Assembly: GCA_038065635.1 (NCBI GenBank)
Contig: JBBTQP010000083.1
Span: 1 to 57,804 of the forward strand
DNA: 57,804 nt
Direction of reading: 5' to 3'
Origin: JAHJFW01 sp038065635
Lineage (GTDB): Bacteria > Patescibacteriota > Patescibacteriia > 2-12-FULL-60-25
Shown here: positions 41,787 through 51,186 of the stretch, one piece after another
Numbering within the stretch: the stretch's first letter is position 1
How the letters are laid out: each line of letters opens with the position of its first letter
Notes under the pieces: model-generated
The model's input: the letters and a program-made list of their open reading frames with translations, nothing else
Databases searched by the model: none
Told to the model about the DNA's origin: nothing
Made by a program: the position numbers and the translations under genes

Positions 41787-42856
41787 TCGCAATTGTTTTA
41801 GGAACTCGTCCAGAAATTATCAAGACGGCTCCAATAGTGATTGAAGCCGCGCGACGCGGTATTGCGGTTGGAATAATTCATACCGGTCAACACTACTCAC
41901 CGGAAATGGACGCGAAGTTTTTTAATGAGATGAATTTGCCGGCACCGATCGCGAATGCCCACGTAGGATCTCACGCAGCATCTAAACAGCTTGGACTAAT
42001 GATGCAGAGATTGGCCGATATCTTTGATGAGATAAAACCAAGTGTCGTAATGGTTGAAGGTGACACTAATTCGGTTTTGGCAGGGGCTTTGGCCGCGTAC
42101 AAGGCTGGAATTCCTGTGGCGCATCTTGAGGCGGGATTACGATCTGACGACTGGAACATGCCGGAAGAATCCAACAGAGTGCTCGCTGATAGACTTTCCC
42201 GGTGGATGTTTTGTCCAACGGAAATTCAGAAAGATCGTTTATTAAAAGAGGGTATAACTCTGGGTGTTCATGTTGTAGGGAATACTATCGTTGACGCCTC
42301 ATTGCATTTTTCAAAAATTGCATATCAAAAAAGCGACATCGCAGAACGACTTAGAGTAAATACGATCCCATACGCTCTACTTACAATGCACCGACCATCG
42401 AACGTCGATGATCCCGCGCGTTTGCGGTCTCTCATTGGAGCGATCGCGAACGCGGCGTCGCGACTAAATTTAAAGATTGTATTTCCTGTTCATCCTCGCA
42501 CCAGAAACCTGCTGGATCAAAATAAAATTGATTTACCAGAACCGTTTATCGCGATTGAATCTCTTGGATATTTGGATTTATTGAGATTGCAAGGATCGGC
42601 GGAAATCGTACTGACCGATTCAGGTGGTATCCAGGAAGAGGCGTGCATACTTCGTGTTCCGTCCGTTACTCTTCGAGCGAATACGGAAAGGCCCGAAACG
42701 CTACACGTAGGCGCCAGCGTTCTTCATTCGGAAGCAGATGGGGACGCGTTGTTTACCGTAATGAGGTCTCAAATGACAAAAACGCGTGATTGGACCAATC
42801 CATTTGGTGATGGAAAAACGGCGGAACGCGTGATGGATATACTGGAAAAATCTTGA
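41783..42856 (+). CDS. wecB: UDP-N-acetylglucosamine 2-epimerase (non-hydrolysing)
   Basis: A 357-residue GT-B-fold epimerase that interconverts UDP-GlcNAc and UDP-ManNAc, the precursor for ManNAc or ManNAcA units. IVLGTRPEIIKTAP, IHTGQHYSPEM, VEGDTNSVLAGALAA, HLEAGLRSDDWNMPEE and DSGGIQEEACIL are the family hallmarks, including the catalytic His and Asp/Glu segments. Overlaps the GT2 gene by ATGA and ends the operon; the next gene starts 13 bp downstream with its own promoter-like box. It indicates that ManNAc-derived sugars are part of this glycan. The symbol is used for family resemblance. Confidence 0.92.
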   Translation: MIAIVLGTRPEIIKTAPIVIEAARRGIAVGIIHTGQHYSPEMDAKFFNEMNLPAPIANAHVGSHAASKQLGLMMQRLADIFDEIKPSVVMVEGDTNSVLAGALAAYKAGIPVAHLEAGLRSDDWNMPEESNRVLADRLSRWMFCPTEIQKDRLLKEGITLGVHVVGNTIVDASLHFSKIAYQKSDIAERLRVNTIPYALLTMHRPSNVDDPARLRSLIGAIANAASRLNLKIVFPVHPRTRNLLDQNKIDLPEPFIAIESLGYLDLLRLQGSAEIVLTDSGGIQEEACILRVPSVTLRANTERPETLHVGASVLHSEADGDALFTVMRSQMTKTRDWTNPFGDGKTAERVMDILEKS

Positions 42857-42862
42857 TACACT
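42854..42862 (+). promoter_or_regulatory. Extended -10 promoter element of the gene at 42870
   Basis: TG-A-TACACT with TACACT at 42857-42862, 7 nt before the ATG; a leaderless start is predicted. Confidence 0.5.
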
Positions 42863-42869
42863 CGCTTGC

Positions 42870-44759
42870 ATGACGACTGTAAAAATGAATAAAGGTTGGT
42901 GGCTGGGTGTCCCTGCGGTTGCTTTTGTTGTGGCATGGTTGCCATACTGGATTTGGAATCTAACCGCAGGTGCGCCACTTTCAAATGAGTGGTGGCGCGT
43001 GAGGATTGTGCCCCAAGGAATTTTTGACGCTTACATTTACCTTCATTGGTTAGGAGCATATGTTTTGGGAAATGACGCGGCTAATCAGTTTTCATGGCTT
43101 GGAAAATTATTGCGAGTTTTATATTCCACTTTACCAAATGGCGTTACGATTCCAGAGCTTTGGATTGTTAGTCGTTGGGTAGCGATCATATTTTCGATTT
43201 GGATAGGAAGCTGGTGTCTTACAAAGTGGACCGGTTGTACGCGAAATCAGGCGCGTGTTTACTCTGCGGTTGTTTGGGTGGCGTCATTTTTGACGCTAAG
43301 CCTTCGCCCAGGTATTTCTTCAACGTATTGGCCGGTCGTTATCGCCGGAGTAACTTTTGTGTTCATTGGAGCGGAACGCCTTGATCAAGGGTATTGGAAG
43401 CGCGGATTGGCATGGATCGTTGCCGGTGTAATGCTATCAAGTATCTATCCTTGGTTTTTTCTTTTTTCCGGCATTTGGGCGACGGCGATTTTGTGTTCGC
43501 GATTCTCTAAAATGTCTATGCGAATCAATCTCGCTATAGTTGCAGCCACATCAGTCGTTACCGTATTGATTTCACCATTTATCGCCAGAATTTTAATGCA
43601 ACCGAATGTCGTGGCGAAATTGGAGACGGTTGAACGCAATGGCGTGGTTTTTTCAAGAATGCCGTTCATTTCAAATACGGTTATCGTAATGGCGGTGTGG
43701 TTGTTTTTGTGTGGTGTGATTTTATGTTTTAACCGTAAGATAAATTCCGCCGCAATGCGTAGGTTAGCGATTCTTTTTTCCGCATGGCTCGCTCTTTTTG
43801 CGGTATGGTTTCACACGCCTTTTACCGGAGTATTTACGCACAATGATCATTTTATCTCCGTAGTCCAGTTTCTTGGAATCGTGAGCGTCTTGGCAGTTTG
43901 GATAACTCAATCAGAAGTAGATTTTCGAATAAACAAACGTATACCATTAGTTCTCGGGTTATTTTCGTCCGCATTTTTTATTTACATTCTAGCAAAGCCC
44001 GCGCGAGGGAGTTTTTCGAAACTCGATGTTTATGTAATTCATTTAACGAATTGGTTTTTTCTTGCAATTACAAGCTGGATGATGGTTTTTAAGTCGAGGT
44101 TTATGCGTTTTTCCGAAAAGCCAATTATTTTTTGGATAGCTATATTCTCGCCGTTATTATTAGTTAGCATTGGAAGTTTGACGACAGCTATAATACGAGA
44201 GAGTCCTGATATCGTGGCGATTAAGACGAGAGTACCCGTTATCGAATGGATATCTTCCAATGTTTCGCCTGGAACCGCGATGTGCGCGGAGCCTGAAATC
44301 GCGGCATTTTATAGCGCTCACACTGGTAGACCCGTTTTGCCGGGGGAAGGGCCGATAGCTTATCCGATTTCGTATGAAACAGTATTAACGCAATTGGAAA
44401 CTATAGCCGGAAGTTTGAATGTTGCGGATTCGGGGAATAGCGGATCTTTTCGTTTTTTTAGCGTGTACTATCTAGACAGAGCTTGTAGGCAATTTGCTAT
44501 TCAAATGTCGGTTATGCGAAAGATCGGCGTGTCAGAAGAAATGATAGATCGTATTTCAGGATGTGACGAAAAAAGAATCACGTCGTTTCAGTCGCGTATT
44601 GAAATCGCGGTACAGAAACACGAACTCAACGAGGCGGCGTTTATTTCAACGTGTCCTTATGCGATCGTTGAAAAAGGAAGAAAAGATTATTGGAATTTAC
44701 CGAAAAACTACAAAGAGACGGTTCTTTCGGACGGTACCTCTATTTGGGGCAAAAACTAA
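42870..44759 (+). CDS. GT-C-like polytopic membrane protein, paralogue 1 of 3
   Basis: Family not recognised by name. A 629-residue protein with about 11 predicted membrane helices (10-480) and a soluble C-terminal domain (about 450-629). It shares diagnostic segments with the genes at 46551 and 51940: PELWIVSRW in the first third, LRPG before helix 4-5, FSRMPFISNTVIV, THNDHF, and in the soluble domain MCAEPEIAAFYSAH, YLDRACRQFAIQ and STCPYAIVEKGRKDYWNLP. The layout resembles GT-C enzymes, which use polyprenyl-phosphate sugars on the outer side of the membrane, but the canonical DD/DE motif in the first loop is not obvious. It converges with the next gene, their stops overlapping as CTAA. Confidence 0.7.
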   Translation: MTTVKMNKGWWLGVPAVAFVVAWLPYWIWNLTAGAPLSNEWWRVRIVPQGIFDAYIYLHWLGAYVLGNDAANQFSWLGKLLRVLYSTLPNGVTIPELWIVSRWVAIIFSIWIGSWCLTKWTGCTRNQARVYSAVVWVASFLTLSLRPGISSTYWPVVIAGVTFVFIGAERLDQGYWKRGLAWIVAGVMLSSIYPWFFLFSGIWATAILCSRFSKMSMRINLAIVAATSVVTVLISPFIARILMQPNVVAKLETVERNGVVFSRMPFISNTVIVMAVWLFLCGVILCFNRKINSAAMRRLAILFSAWLALFAVWFHTPFTGVFTHNDHFISVVQFLGIVSVLAVWITQSEVDFRINKRIPLVLGLFSSAFFIYILAKPARGSFSKLDVYVIHLTNWFFLAITSWMMVFKSRFMRFSEKPIIFWIAIFSPLLLVSIGSLTTAIIRESPDIVAIKTRVPVIEWISSNVSPGTAMCAEPEIAAFYSAHTGRPVLPGEGPIAYPISYETVLTQLETIAGSLNVADSGNSGSFRFFSVYYLDRACRQFAIQMSVMRKIGVSEEMIDRISGCDEKRITSFQSRIEIAVQKHELNEAAFISTCPYAIVEKGRKDYWNLPKNYKETVLSDGTSIWGKN

Positions 44760-46552
44760 CGTTGATTCAATTTGAACTCCATGCCGACCCACGGTTGAGC
44801 TGGCACGAGCATGTCAGGTTCTTCGCGCGTCGATGAATATCCGAGTTTGATTAATTGATTTTTTATTCCAGTCAAACCTTCTGCCGAGTCAGCCACAACG
44901 TAAGGAGTCACTATGCCGTTTGTTTTTTCTACTACCGATTCGAGTTGTTGAATTAGACGCGTCTGATCTTTATACGCCAATATGTTAGCGTCGGCCGCGT
45001 ACATAATTTGCGCGTCCAGCGCGTAACCCTCGCGCTTCGGAAACTGTGGGTTTGGTAGAAACGGAATATAGTCGGCGCTCTGCTGTAGAATAAATACCAT
45101 CGAAGTTCTATTATCAGTATTCTTATGAATTTCATTTCCCAATTGAAAGAATCTGTCGTCGTATTTTCCGAATGAGTATGTCGGCGTTCCTTTTTGAATG
45201 TTAGTTATTGTAAGATAAGTTTGTCTGATAATTACGCCGAATATCGGAACTACCAATAACAGGACAACCCATTTTTTTAATGTTTTTCCTTTAAGCGTAG
45301 GCCATTCGATTATAAGATATGCCGTCATGGCTGTGAAAAATGGAATGAATTGTCGACCCTCATAACGCATCCACGATGCTCCTGGAAAAATAAAACCAAA
45401 ACCCGATCCGGCTATTAGTAGAATCGCAGGAATAAGAGCCTTTGTTTTCCACCAAGAACCGCAACGTTCCTTCTCGTTTTTTGCGAGAAGCAACAATCCG
45501 AGCCCCGTAAAAGCGACGAAAAAAATTACAAGAAGATGCAATTCGATAATGCGATGTTTGTCCCATCCGAATCCGATCAGATATCGCAACTCGCGTGAAA
45601 TGGAAAGAAAATGTTCTAGAATCGACGCTCTTCCGTCTTGATTCGCCATGGTATTCCAGCGACCGAACCAATCTGCCATTGCGCCGTCCCAACCGAACGC
45701 GACTAGAGATTGGATCATCTGTACAGCTCTTGCTAGAAATGCAGCGGATGCGAATACGATCCATCGTTTCCAGCGCATTCGATAATCGTTGAACAGGTCA
45801 TAGCCTACGATCCACGCGTATCCGAATACAATCGATTCTAGAGTTGTCAGGCACATGAAAAAATACGTCAGCCACATTACGGCCGAAATGATTTTACGAT
45901 AATTCGCGCAAGCATTTTTTTCTATTACGGAATAAAACAGGAGTTGATATTTGAAGAAATCATCTACGGCTATATTCGTAGCATGTACCCAATCTACGTA
46001 GAGGTTTGAAATAATATAACTGCCGGATGCGATCGAGGCGGCAATCCGAGAACGGAAAAGCGCGTATAGAAAAGCGTATAAAAATATAAATCCGATAGTT
46101 GACTGAAACATCTGTACCAATTGAAAAAGAAACTTATGTTCGCTTCCGGCGACTGAGGTTACGATCGCTAGAGGGATGAGATTAAAATTCGGGAAGTGAT
46201 TGTAGTAGATGCGTCTTACAAGATCACCGTCTTTTACGTACCAAGACCCTTGAGCGTGATCTTCAAGATCGGTTCCGTCGAATAAGCTAACGAACGGCGT
46301 ATATCCTTGTGGTATTAATAGAAATGCATGTGGTTTGAAAAATCCATCACGCGACCAATAGCGAAGTGTCAGTATGCTTTGTATATCCCCGTTGATCCAA
46401 GCGCTCCACTGACCGGTTTTCGATATGTTCCATCCTAGGAATATCGTCCAAACGAGTACGAGTGTTAGAAATAAGCGATGAGGCCGTATCGTATTTACGA
46501 AACGGTTTCCGCTTTGAGTTTTTGGCTGTTCCGTGGGAAAATGGTTTTTCAT
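44756..46552 (-). CDS. GT-C-like polytopic membrane protein
   Basis: A 598-residue protein with about 11 membrane helices (25-440) and a soluble C-terminal domain (from about 450). A long first periplasmic loop follows the first helix (WISKTGQWSAWINGD-like start), containing YWSRDGFFKPHAFLL, FDGTDLEDHAQGS and RRIYYNHFPNFNL. These Asp/His-rich segments could form the catalytic site of a GT-C transferase. It is only distantly similar to the paralogous trio beside it. The start codon overlaps that of the divergent gene at 46551 (CATG), so any promoter lies within the other gene. Function inferred from context only. Confidence 0.7.
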   Translation of the reverse strand: MKNHFPTEQPKTQSGNRFVNTIRPHRLFLTLVLVWTIFLGWNISKTGQWSAWINGDIQSILTLRYWSRDGFFKPHAFLLIPQGYTPFVSLFDGTDLEDHAQGSWYVKDGDLVRRIYYNHFPNFNLIPLAIVTSVAGSEHKFLFQLVQMFQSTIGFIFLYAFLYALFRSRIAASIASGSYIISNLYVDWVHATNIAVDDFFKYQLLFYSVIEKNACANYRKIISAVMWLTYFFMCLTTLESIVFGYAWIVGYDLFNDYRMRWKRWIVFASAAFLARAVQMIQSLVAFGWDGAMADWFGRWNTMANQDGRASILEHFLSISRELRYLIGFGWDKHRIIELHLLVIFFVAFTGLGLLLLAKNEKERCGSWWKTKALIPAILLIAGSGFGFIFPGASWMRYEGRQFIPFFTAMTAYLIIEWPTLKGKTLKKWVVLLLVVPIFGVIIRQTYLTITNIQKGTPTYSFGKYDDRFFQLGNEIHKNTDNRTSMVFILQQSADYIPFLPNPQFPKREGYALDAQIMYAADANILAYKDQTRLIQQLESVVEKTNGIVTPYVVADSAEGLTGIKNQLIKLGYSSTREEPDMLVPAQPWVGMEFKLNQR

Positions 46553-48275
46553 GAAAGAACATAATAACGGGAAACCAATCGGCAGACAAATGTTGGAAAA
46601 ACGCTGGGTTTGGTACGCCCTTGTTCCCGCGCTTATAGCAGTGGGTTATTGGACGCTTCTTCAAGCGGTTGACGTGGACGGAAAAAGTCTACGTTTGACG
46701 GCTTTGCCAAATCCTATATTTGACAGTGGGTTTTACATGCAGCTATTCGTATCCGATACGTTCGATGGAACGNNNNNNNNNNNNNNNNNNNNNNNNNNNN
46801 NNNNNNNNNNNNNNNNNNNNNNNNNNNNNNNNNNNNNNNNNNNNNNNNNNNNNNNNNNNNNNNNNNNNNNNNTGCGACCGGGCGCCGCATCTTGGTATGT
46901 CCCGTTTTTACTCGGAAGTTTACTTATTTTGCATGCCGGCTACACGAACTTGGAAAAAGGACGTTTCGTCCGTGGTATGTTGCTAATGTTGTTAGCGATA
47001 ATACTTTCCGCGGTTTATCCTTGGTTTTTACTTTTCGTCGGCACCACCATCGTGCTGCTCACCGCTTTGCGGTTTTTGAGTAATAAAAGAATAGCGGTTT
47101 TGGTTGGTATTTGTATTGCAGCTGCGGCGGCGCTTATTTTATTTCGTGAAAATATCGCTGCGACGCTAATCGGTCTCTCCGCATTTCAATCTGCGCTGCG
47201 CGGAGGAATTGGTTGGAGTTTGTTGCCTACCGTATCGAACACGGTTTTAGCTTTTTGTATTTGGTGGATCGTTTGGGTAGAAAAAACAAGGAGAGATTAT
47301 CTGACCGGATCATTACGACGCACAACGTCGACTCTTATACTTGGTTGTTGGACGGCACTGGGCATTTTATGGTTTCAGAATGTATTGACAGGCGCATTTT
47401 TTATCACCGATCATTTGATCTATGCGGTTTGGATAATGTCCGCCGTGTCATGGGCGTGTTGGACGGGATTGGCGACAAAGCTCACTCGATATTTGGGCGC
47501 ATTCGCTCTATTATTTTGGTTATATTTGACAGCAAAAATATTTTTTCTCTATTCAGTTTCCGGCGTTGGAGGTCTTGTGGTGCACTGGGGAATTTGGTCG
47601 TTTTTGATCTTATCACTCACGTTCGGGTCTTCTAGGTTTCGCGATACTATAGGATTTGTAATCGGAGTTGTCATATTAACAACAGGCGTTATAGGTACAG
47701 TTCGTTTTGCCGCGTTAGATCAGCCGGTAAGAGAGTATCTCAGGTTTTTAACTTGGCTGCGTCCGACGGATGTTTTACAACGTGAAAAAATTTGGTGCAG
47801 TGATTGGAACGCGGAACAGAATCTGGCAACGCTTACGGGGTTACGCATTTTTCCTAGCACCGTCAGTCTCGTGGGTTCTGTCTCGACAGAAGAAATTCAG
47901 TCTCGTTATGTTGATTATGCCGCATTTTTCAACGTTCATGACACGGATCAGGGATGGCGGATCGACAGGCATTTTCTGTTCAGTTTGAATTTGCGTTGCG
48001 ATTTAAATCGAGGAGTTACGACTCTACTGCAACGTCTTGTAAAAAATGAAAAGACAGCGTCATACATTATTGGATGCGACCGTGAATTTTTTGATAGTAT
48101 GAGTGTCGGCGTGATTTCTAGGATGAACGCGCGATGGGAAGCGCCGATTCCGACATCGTCCGATCTTTGTGATCGTTTTATAGTTAGAAAATCCTATTCG
48201 GATAAGTGGAGGATTCCATCCTCTTATCCTGAAATTTATTCCGACGAATTTTTGACGGTGTACGGAAAAGACTGA
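46551..48275 (+). CDS. GT-C-like polytopic membrane protein, paralogue 2 of 3 (contains an assembly gap)
   Basis: A reading frame of 575 codons around 100 N. The ATG 46551 was chosen over 46533 because the latter is inside the divergent gene; 46590 is another possibility. Segments shared with the trio are MRPGAASWYVPFLLGS, LLPTVSNTVLAF, ITDHL, the soluble-domain CSDWNAEQNLATL and DLCDRFIVRKSYSDKWRIPSSY. Comparison with the gene at 42870 suggests that about 75 residues (roughly 225 bp) are missing, not 100 bp, so the frame across the N-run is accidental. Probable GT-C-like role as for its relatives. Confidence 0.65.
   Translation: MKEHNNGKPIGRQMLEKRWVWYALVPALIAVGYWTLLQAVDVDGKSLRLTALPNPIFDSGFYMQLFVSDTFDGTXXXXXXXXXXXXXXXXXXXXXXXXXXXXXXXXXXRPGAASWYVPFLLGSLLILHAGYTNLEKGRFVRGMLLMLLAIILSAVYPWFLLFVGTTIVLLTALRFLSNKRIAVLVGICIAAAAALILFRENIAATLIGLSAFQSALRGGIGWSLLPTVSNTVLAFCIWWIVWVEKTRRDYLTGSLRRTTSTLILGCWTALGILWFQNVLTGAFFITDHLIYAVWIMSAVSWACWTGLATKLTRYLGAFALLFWLYLTAKIFFLYSVSGVGGLVVHWGIWSFLILSLTFGSSRFRDTIGFVIGVVILTTGVIGTVRFAALDQPVREYLRFLTWLRPTDVLQREKIWCSDWNAEQNLATLTGLRIFPSTVSLVGSVSTEEIQSRYVDYAAFFNVHDTDQGWRIDRHFLFSLNLRCDLNRGVTTLLQRLVKNEKTASYIIGCDREFFDSMSVGVISRMNARWEAPIPTSSDLCDRFIVRKSYSDKWRIPSSYPEIYSDEFLTVYGKD
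46773..46872. other. Assembly gap (100 N)
   Basis: Unlike the gap at 35241, the flanks are not duplicated. Protein comparison with the paralogue at 42870 suggests real missing sequence, including the PELW...SRW region. Confidence 0.9.
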
Positions 48276-48280
48276 TTCCT

Positions 48281-49150
48281 TTATAGGAACCTAAGAGAAA
48301 CGATCAGCGCGAGCCACAATGTCACATCGATCATTAGCGGCTTGTCCGTCAGAAACGTGCGTGACGGCGATTCGCCCTGACCCTCGCTGTGAATTAGGTA
48401 TTGATAACGGAATATTCCGTAGAGCACGAATGGAATTGTCAGAGGTAGGAGTTGCGTGTGCAATCGAGTTTGGATGGTTGTATCCAGCGTATAAAAAATC
48501 CATGACATTACGATTGATGATGTTATAACGGCTAGAAGTTGATCAAGGAAATAAGGATTATATGCGCGAAGTATCGGGCGGTGTTCCGTCGCTCTATCTT
48601 GCATCGTGATGTATTCGCCGCGACGTTTTCCCAGTGCGAGAAATAGCGCAAGGAGCGTCGCGAGAATTATTACCCAAGAAGTTATAGGTTCTCCGATTAC
48701 GAGTGTGCCGCCTAGGATGCGGAGTACGTAATTTGCGGAAAGCGCAAACAGGTCGATTAAAACAAGATGTTTAAGAACGGTCGAGTAAAGGATGTTCAAC
48801 GCAAAATATGCAACGATGGTTATGAAAAACATCTGGTCCAATTTGGCCGCCGCTCCTGTGGCTATCCAGGCGAGAATCAACGCAAGAACGCTTGCAAATT
48901 TTACGGAGATGCGACCGCTTGCGATTGGACGCAGGCATTTGTCAGGATGCGCGCGGTCACGGCTTCGGTCGATCATGTCGTTCCAAACGTAGACAGCGCA
49001 TGCGGCTACGCAGAAAATCAAGAATGCATAAAAACTCGCCAAAAGAGACGCCGGATCTGTGAGTTTTTGAGATAACGCAAGTGGTACTAGAACGAATCCG
49101 TTTTTAATCCACTGTACCGGTCGAAGAAGGGAGATTATGTCACGGAACAT
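48281..49150 (-). CDS. Polyprenyl-phosphate phosphoribosyltransferase-like UbiA prenyltransferase family protein
   Basis: A 289-residue protein with about 8-9 membrane helices. NDMIDRSRDRAHPDK (57-71) is the first Asp-rich motif and GKRRGEY (about 174-180) lies in the second region. RPIASG after the first motif is characteristic of the decaprenyl-phosphoryl-5-phosphoribose synthase (Rv3806c-type) branch, which attaches phosphoribose from PRPP to polyprenyl phosphate. That product feeds arabinose or ribose donors in mycobacteria. It ends the minus-strand operon beginning at 51872 and overlaps the upstream SDR gene by 11 bp. The substrate is inferred from the motif and operon partners. Confidence 0.85.
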   Translation of the reverse strand: MFRDIISLLRPVQWIKNGFVLVPLALSQKLTDPASLLASFYAFLIFCVAACAVYVWNDMIDRSRDRAHPDKCLRPIASGRISVKFASVLALILAWIATGAAAKLDQMFFITIVAYFALNILYSTVLKHLVLIDLFALSANYVLRILGGTLVIGEPITSWVIILATLLALFLALGKRRGEYITMQDRATEHRPILRAYNPYFLDQLLAVITSSIVMSWIFYTLDTTIQTRLHTQLLPLTIPFVLYGIFRYQYLIHSEGQGESPSRTFLTDKPLMIDVTLWLALIVSLRFL

Positions 49151-50165
49151 ATTTTAGAAGTTTAAGGATTCCGGAGTTCATTTTTTTACGGTGTATCGAA
49201 GCCGAGTTAGGGTTTGTTGGATGATCCTTGTACCAGCGAAATGTCCTTGCGAGCATTTCCGAATTACTGTATTTCGGCGTGAACGACAGTATTGTTTTTA
49301 ATTTTTCAGTTGAAAAATATACCGTTTTGTCCGCTATGCGATATTGGTAGCTTACGAGCGGGGACAGGTGAAGAAGTCCTAAAATTGGCAAGGTTGCTCG
49401 CGCTAGCCATGAAGGCACGCCAACTATTTTGGATTTACCACCAACATCTCGGCAGAATTGTTCCAGATCTTCGCGCAGAGTTCCGAAGCGATCTGCGCCT
49501 ACGTTGAAGTCTTGCCCGCGGCAGGGGAGTCGCGCTACGAGAGCCACGGCTTCCGCAACGTCTTCCGCGGCTACGAGTTGATAGCGGTTCGTTCCGTTTC
49601 CTAGAATGTATATTCGATGATTCGTTGCTACCCAATCAAATAATAGCGACATCAATCCCAAACGGCCTGAGCCCAGAATAGTTCTAGGTCTGATAATGCT
49701 CACGTCTATTGTGTCTTTTGCCTTTTGGCATAGCGTCTCGGCTTCGGCTTTGGATATTCCGTATGCTTCGAATGGATTTTGTGCCGTTTCTTCCGTTATT
49801 GGATCGGAGTTATTAGGCACTCCGTAGACCGAAGAGGAGGATACGAAAATGAATTTGTTGATTTTCGCATCTATCGCAGCTTTCAACATCACGCTCGTTC
49901 CACGCACGTTTACATCTCGAAAAGCGTCGCCACTTTTTGATAGTGGCACCAACGCCGCGTTATGTACGATCACGTTCGCTCCGGCAGAAGCTTTCGCGAC
50001 AATCTCCGAGTCTCGTACATCTCCTCGAATGAATTCCACCCCAGTCGAAACTTTTTCCGGCGGCAGAACATCCAAAATGCGCACGGTATGGCCGTCCGCA
50101 AGGAATCGCTCCGTCAGGTACGTTCCTAGGAATCCGGAACCTCCTGTTATCAGTACGATCGGCAT
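49140..50165 (-). CDS. NAD-dependent epimerase/dehydratase (extended SDR)
   Basis: A 341-residue enzyme. TGGSGFLGTYL (7-17) is the NAD-binding motif; SSSSVYG (about 110-116) and YGISK (about 135-139) give the catalytic Ser and Tyr-x3-Lys. IRPRTILGSGRLG and QLVAAEDVAEAV are typical of the 3-beta-HSD/epimerase branch. The last ~25 residues are basic and overlap the downstream UbiA gene. With the next SDR and UbiA gene it may convert a lipid-linked or nucleotide-linked pentose; the exact substrate is unknown. Confidence 0.88.
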   Translation of the reverse strand: MPIVLITGGSGFLGTYLTERFLADGHTVRILDVLPPEKVSTGVEFIRGDVRDSEIVAKASAGANVIVHNAALVPLSKSGDAFRDVNVRGTSVMLKAAIDAKINKFIFVSSSSVYGVPNNSDPITEETAQNPFEAYGISKAEAETLCQKAKDTIDVSIIRPRTILGSGRLGLMSLLFDWVATNHRIYILGNGTNRYQLVAAEDVAEAVALVARLPCRGQDFNVGADRFGTLREDLEQFCRDVGGKSKIVGVPSWLARATLPILGLLHLSPLVSYQYRIADKTVYFSTEKLKTILSFTPKYSNSEMLARTFRWYKDHPTNPNSASIHRKKMNSGILKLLKYVP

Positions 50166-50166
50166 T

Positions 50167-51186
50167 TTATATTTCTATTCCGTTATTTTTACACCACTCT
50201 AGCGATCGACGCATTCCCTCGCGCAGATCGACCGTCGGAGCGTAACCCAGTTCGCGTTGCGCTTTTTCGATCGAACAGGCGATGTCTTTGTTCATTTCTC
50301 CGGCGACATGGAAGTCTGTCGAGTACATTCCAACCGCCTGGAATGCATCGTCGACAAGCTCGCAGATCGTTGACGCCAAGCCAGGGATGTGTCGCGGTTT
50401 GAGCGTAACTCCCAATAACTCCGCGACAGTTCCGTATATTTCTAGGGTTTCGTATGGACGCGCGTCCGCCAACCAATATATTTGTCCTGCTACCTCTGGC
50501 ACTGATTCGGCGCGAAGTAATCCTTGCACGGTATTGTCGATGTACGACATGCTTCGTAGATTTTTTCCGTCGCCGAAGACTATGGGTTTGCCGGATTTTA
50601 TCATCTTAAAAAATCTGGATTGTCTCGCCGGTTGATTCGGACCGTAGAACCAGCAAGGGCGAAGAATCACGGTTTCGAAAACATTTGGAGTGTTTGCGGA
50701 TTGTACAATTTTTTCCGCCTCCGCCTTGCTTCTTCCATATGCTTTATACGGATTCAACGGATCACTTTCTTTCATGAGAACATTGCGGTTAACGTTGCAG
50801 CCAGCGGGGGAGTTGCTACTTACGAATACGAAACGTTTTACTCCCGCAGCTTTTGCCGCCGCAACAAGATTCTCGGTTCCACGCGTGTTAATTTCAAAAA
50901 GTTGCGAGATTTTTTTGGGGTGAATGAGACCAACGCAATGAAAAACCGTGTCAACGCCGCGCAACGCATCCGTAAGAGTCGACGGATTCGTAACGTCGCC
51001 TCTGACTATTTCCGCGCCGAACGAGTTTAGCGGCGCAGAATTAAATCCAGGCAAGACAAGAGCGCGAACAGGTCTTGCACCGCGAGATGAAAATGCCGTA
51101 AGTTCCGGCGCTTTTCCTGTGAGTGCTTCTACCAAGCGCGTTCCAAGCCAGCCAGGAGCGCCAGTAACGAGTGTTTTGTTATTCAT
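50167..51186 (-). CDS. NAD-dependent epimerase/dehydratase (extended SDR)
   Basis: A 339-residue enzyme. TGAPGWLGTRLVE (8-20) replaces the usual TGGxGFxG, as in some 3-beta-HSD-like SDRs. SSNSPAG (about 125-131) and YGRSK (about 150-154) are the catalytic region. ILRPCWFYGPNQP and SYIDNTVQGLL follow as in the family. Its paralogy to the downstream SDR is distant. It overlaps the PHP gene by ATGA (51183) and is 1 nt from the next gene, so the three are one transcription unit. Confidence 0.88.
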   Translation of the reverse strand: MNNKTLVTGAPGWLGTRLVEALTGKAPELTAFSSRGARPVRALVLPGFNSAPLNSFGAEIVRGDVTNPSTLTDALRGVDTVFHCVGLIHPKKISQLFEINTRGTENLVAAAKAAGVKRFVFVSSNSPAGCNVNRNVLMKESDPLNPYKAYGRSKAEAEKIVQSANTPNVFETVILRPCWFYGPNQPARQSRFFKMIKSGKPIVFGDGKNLRSMSYIDNTVQGLLRAESVPEVAGQIYWLADARPYETLEIYGTVAELLGVTLKPRHIPGLASTICELVDDAFQAVGMYSTDFHVAGEMNKDIACSIEKAQRELGYAPTVDLREGMRRSLEWCKNNGIEI

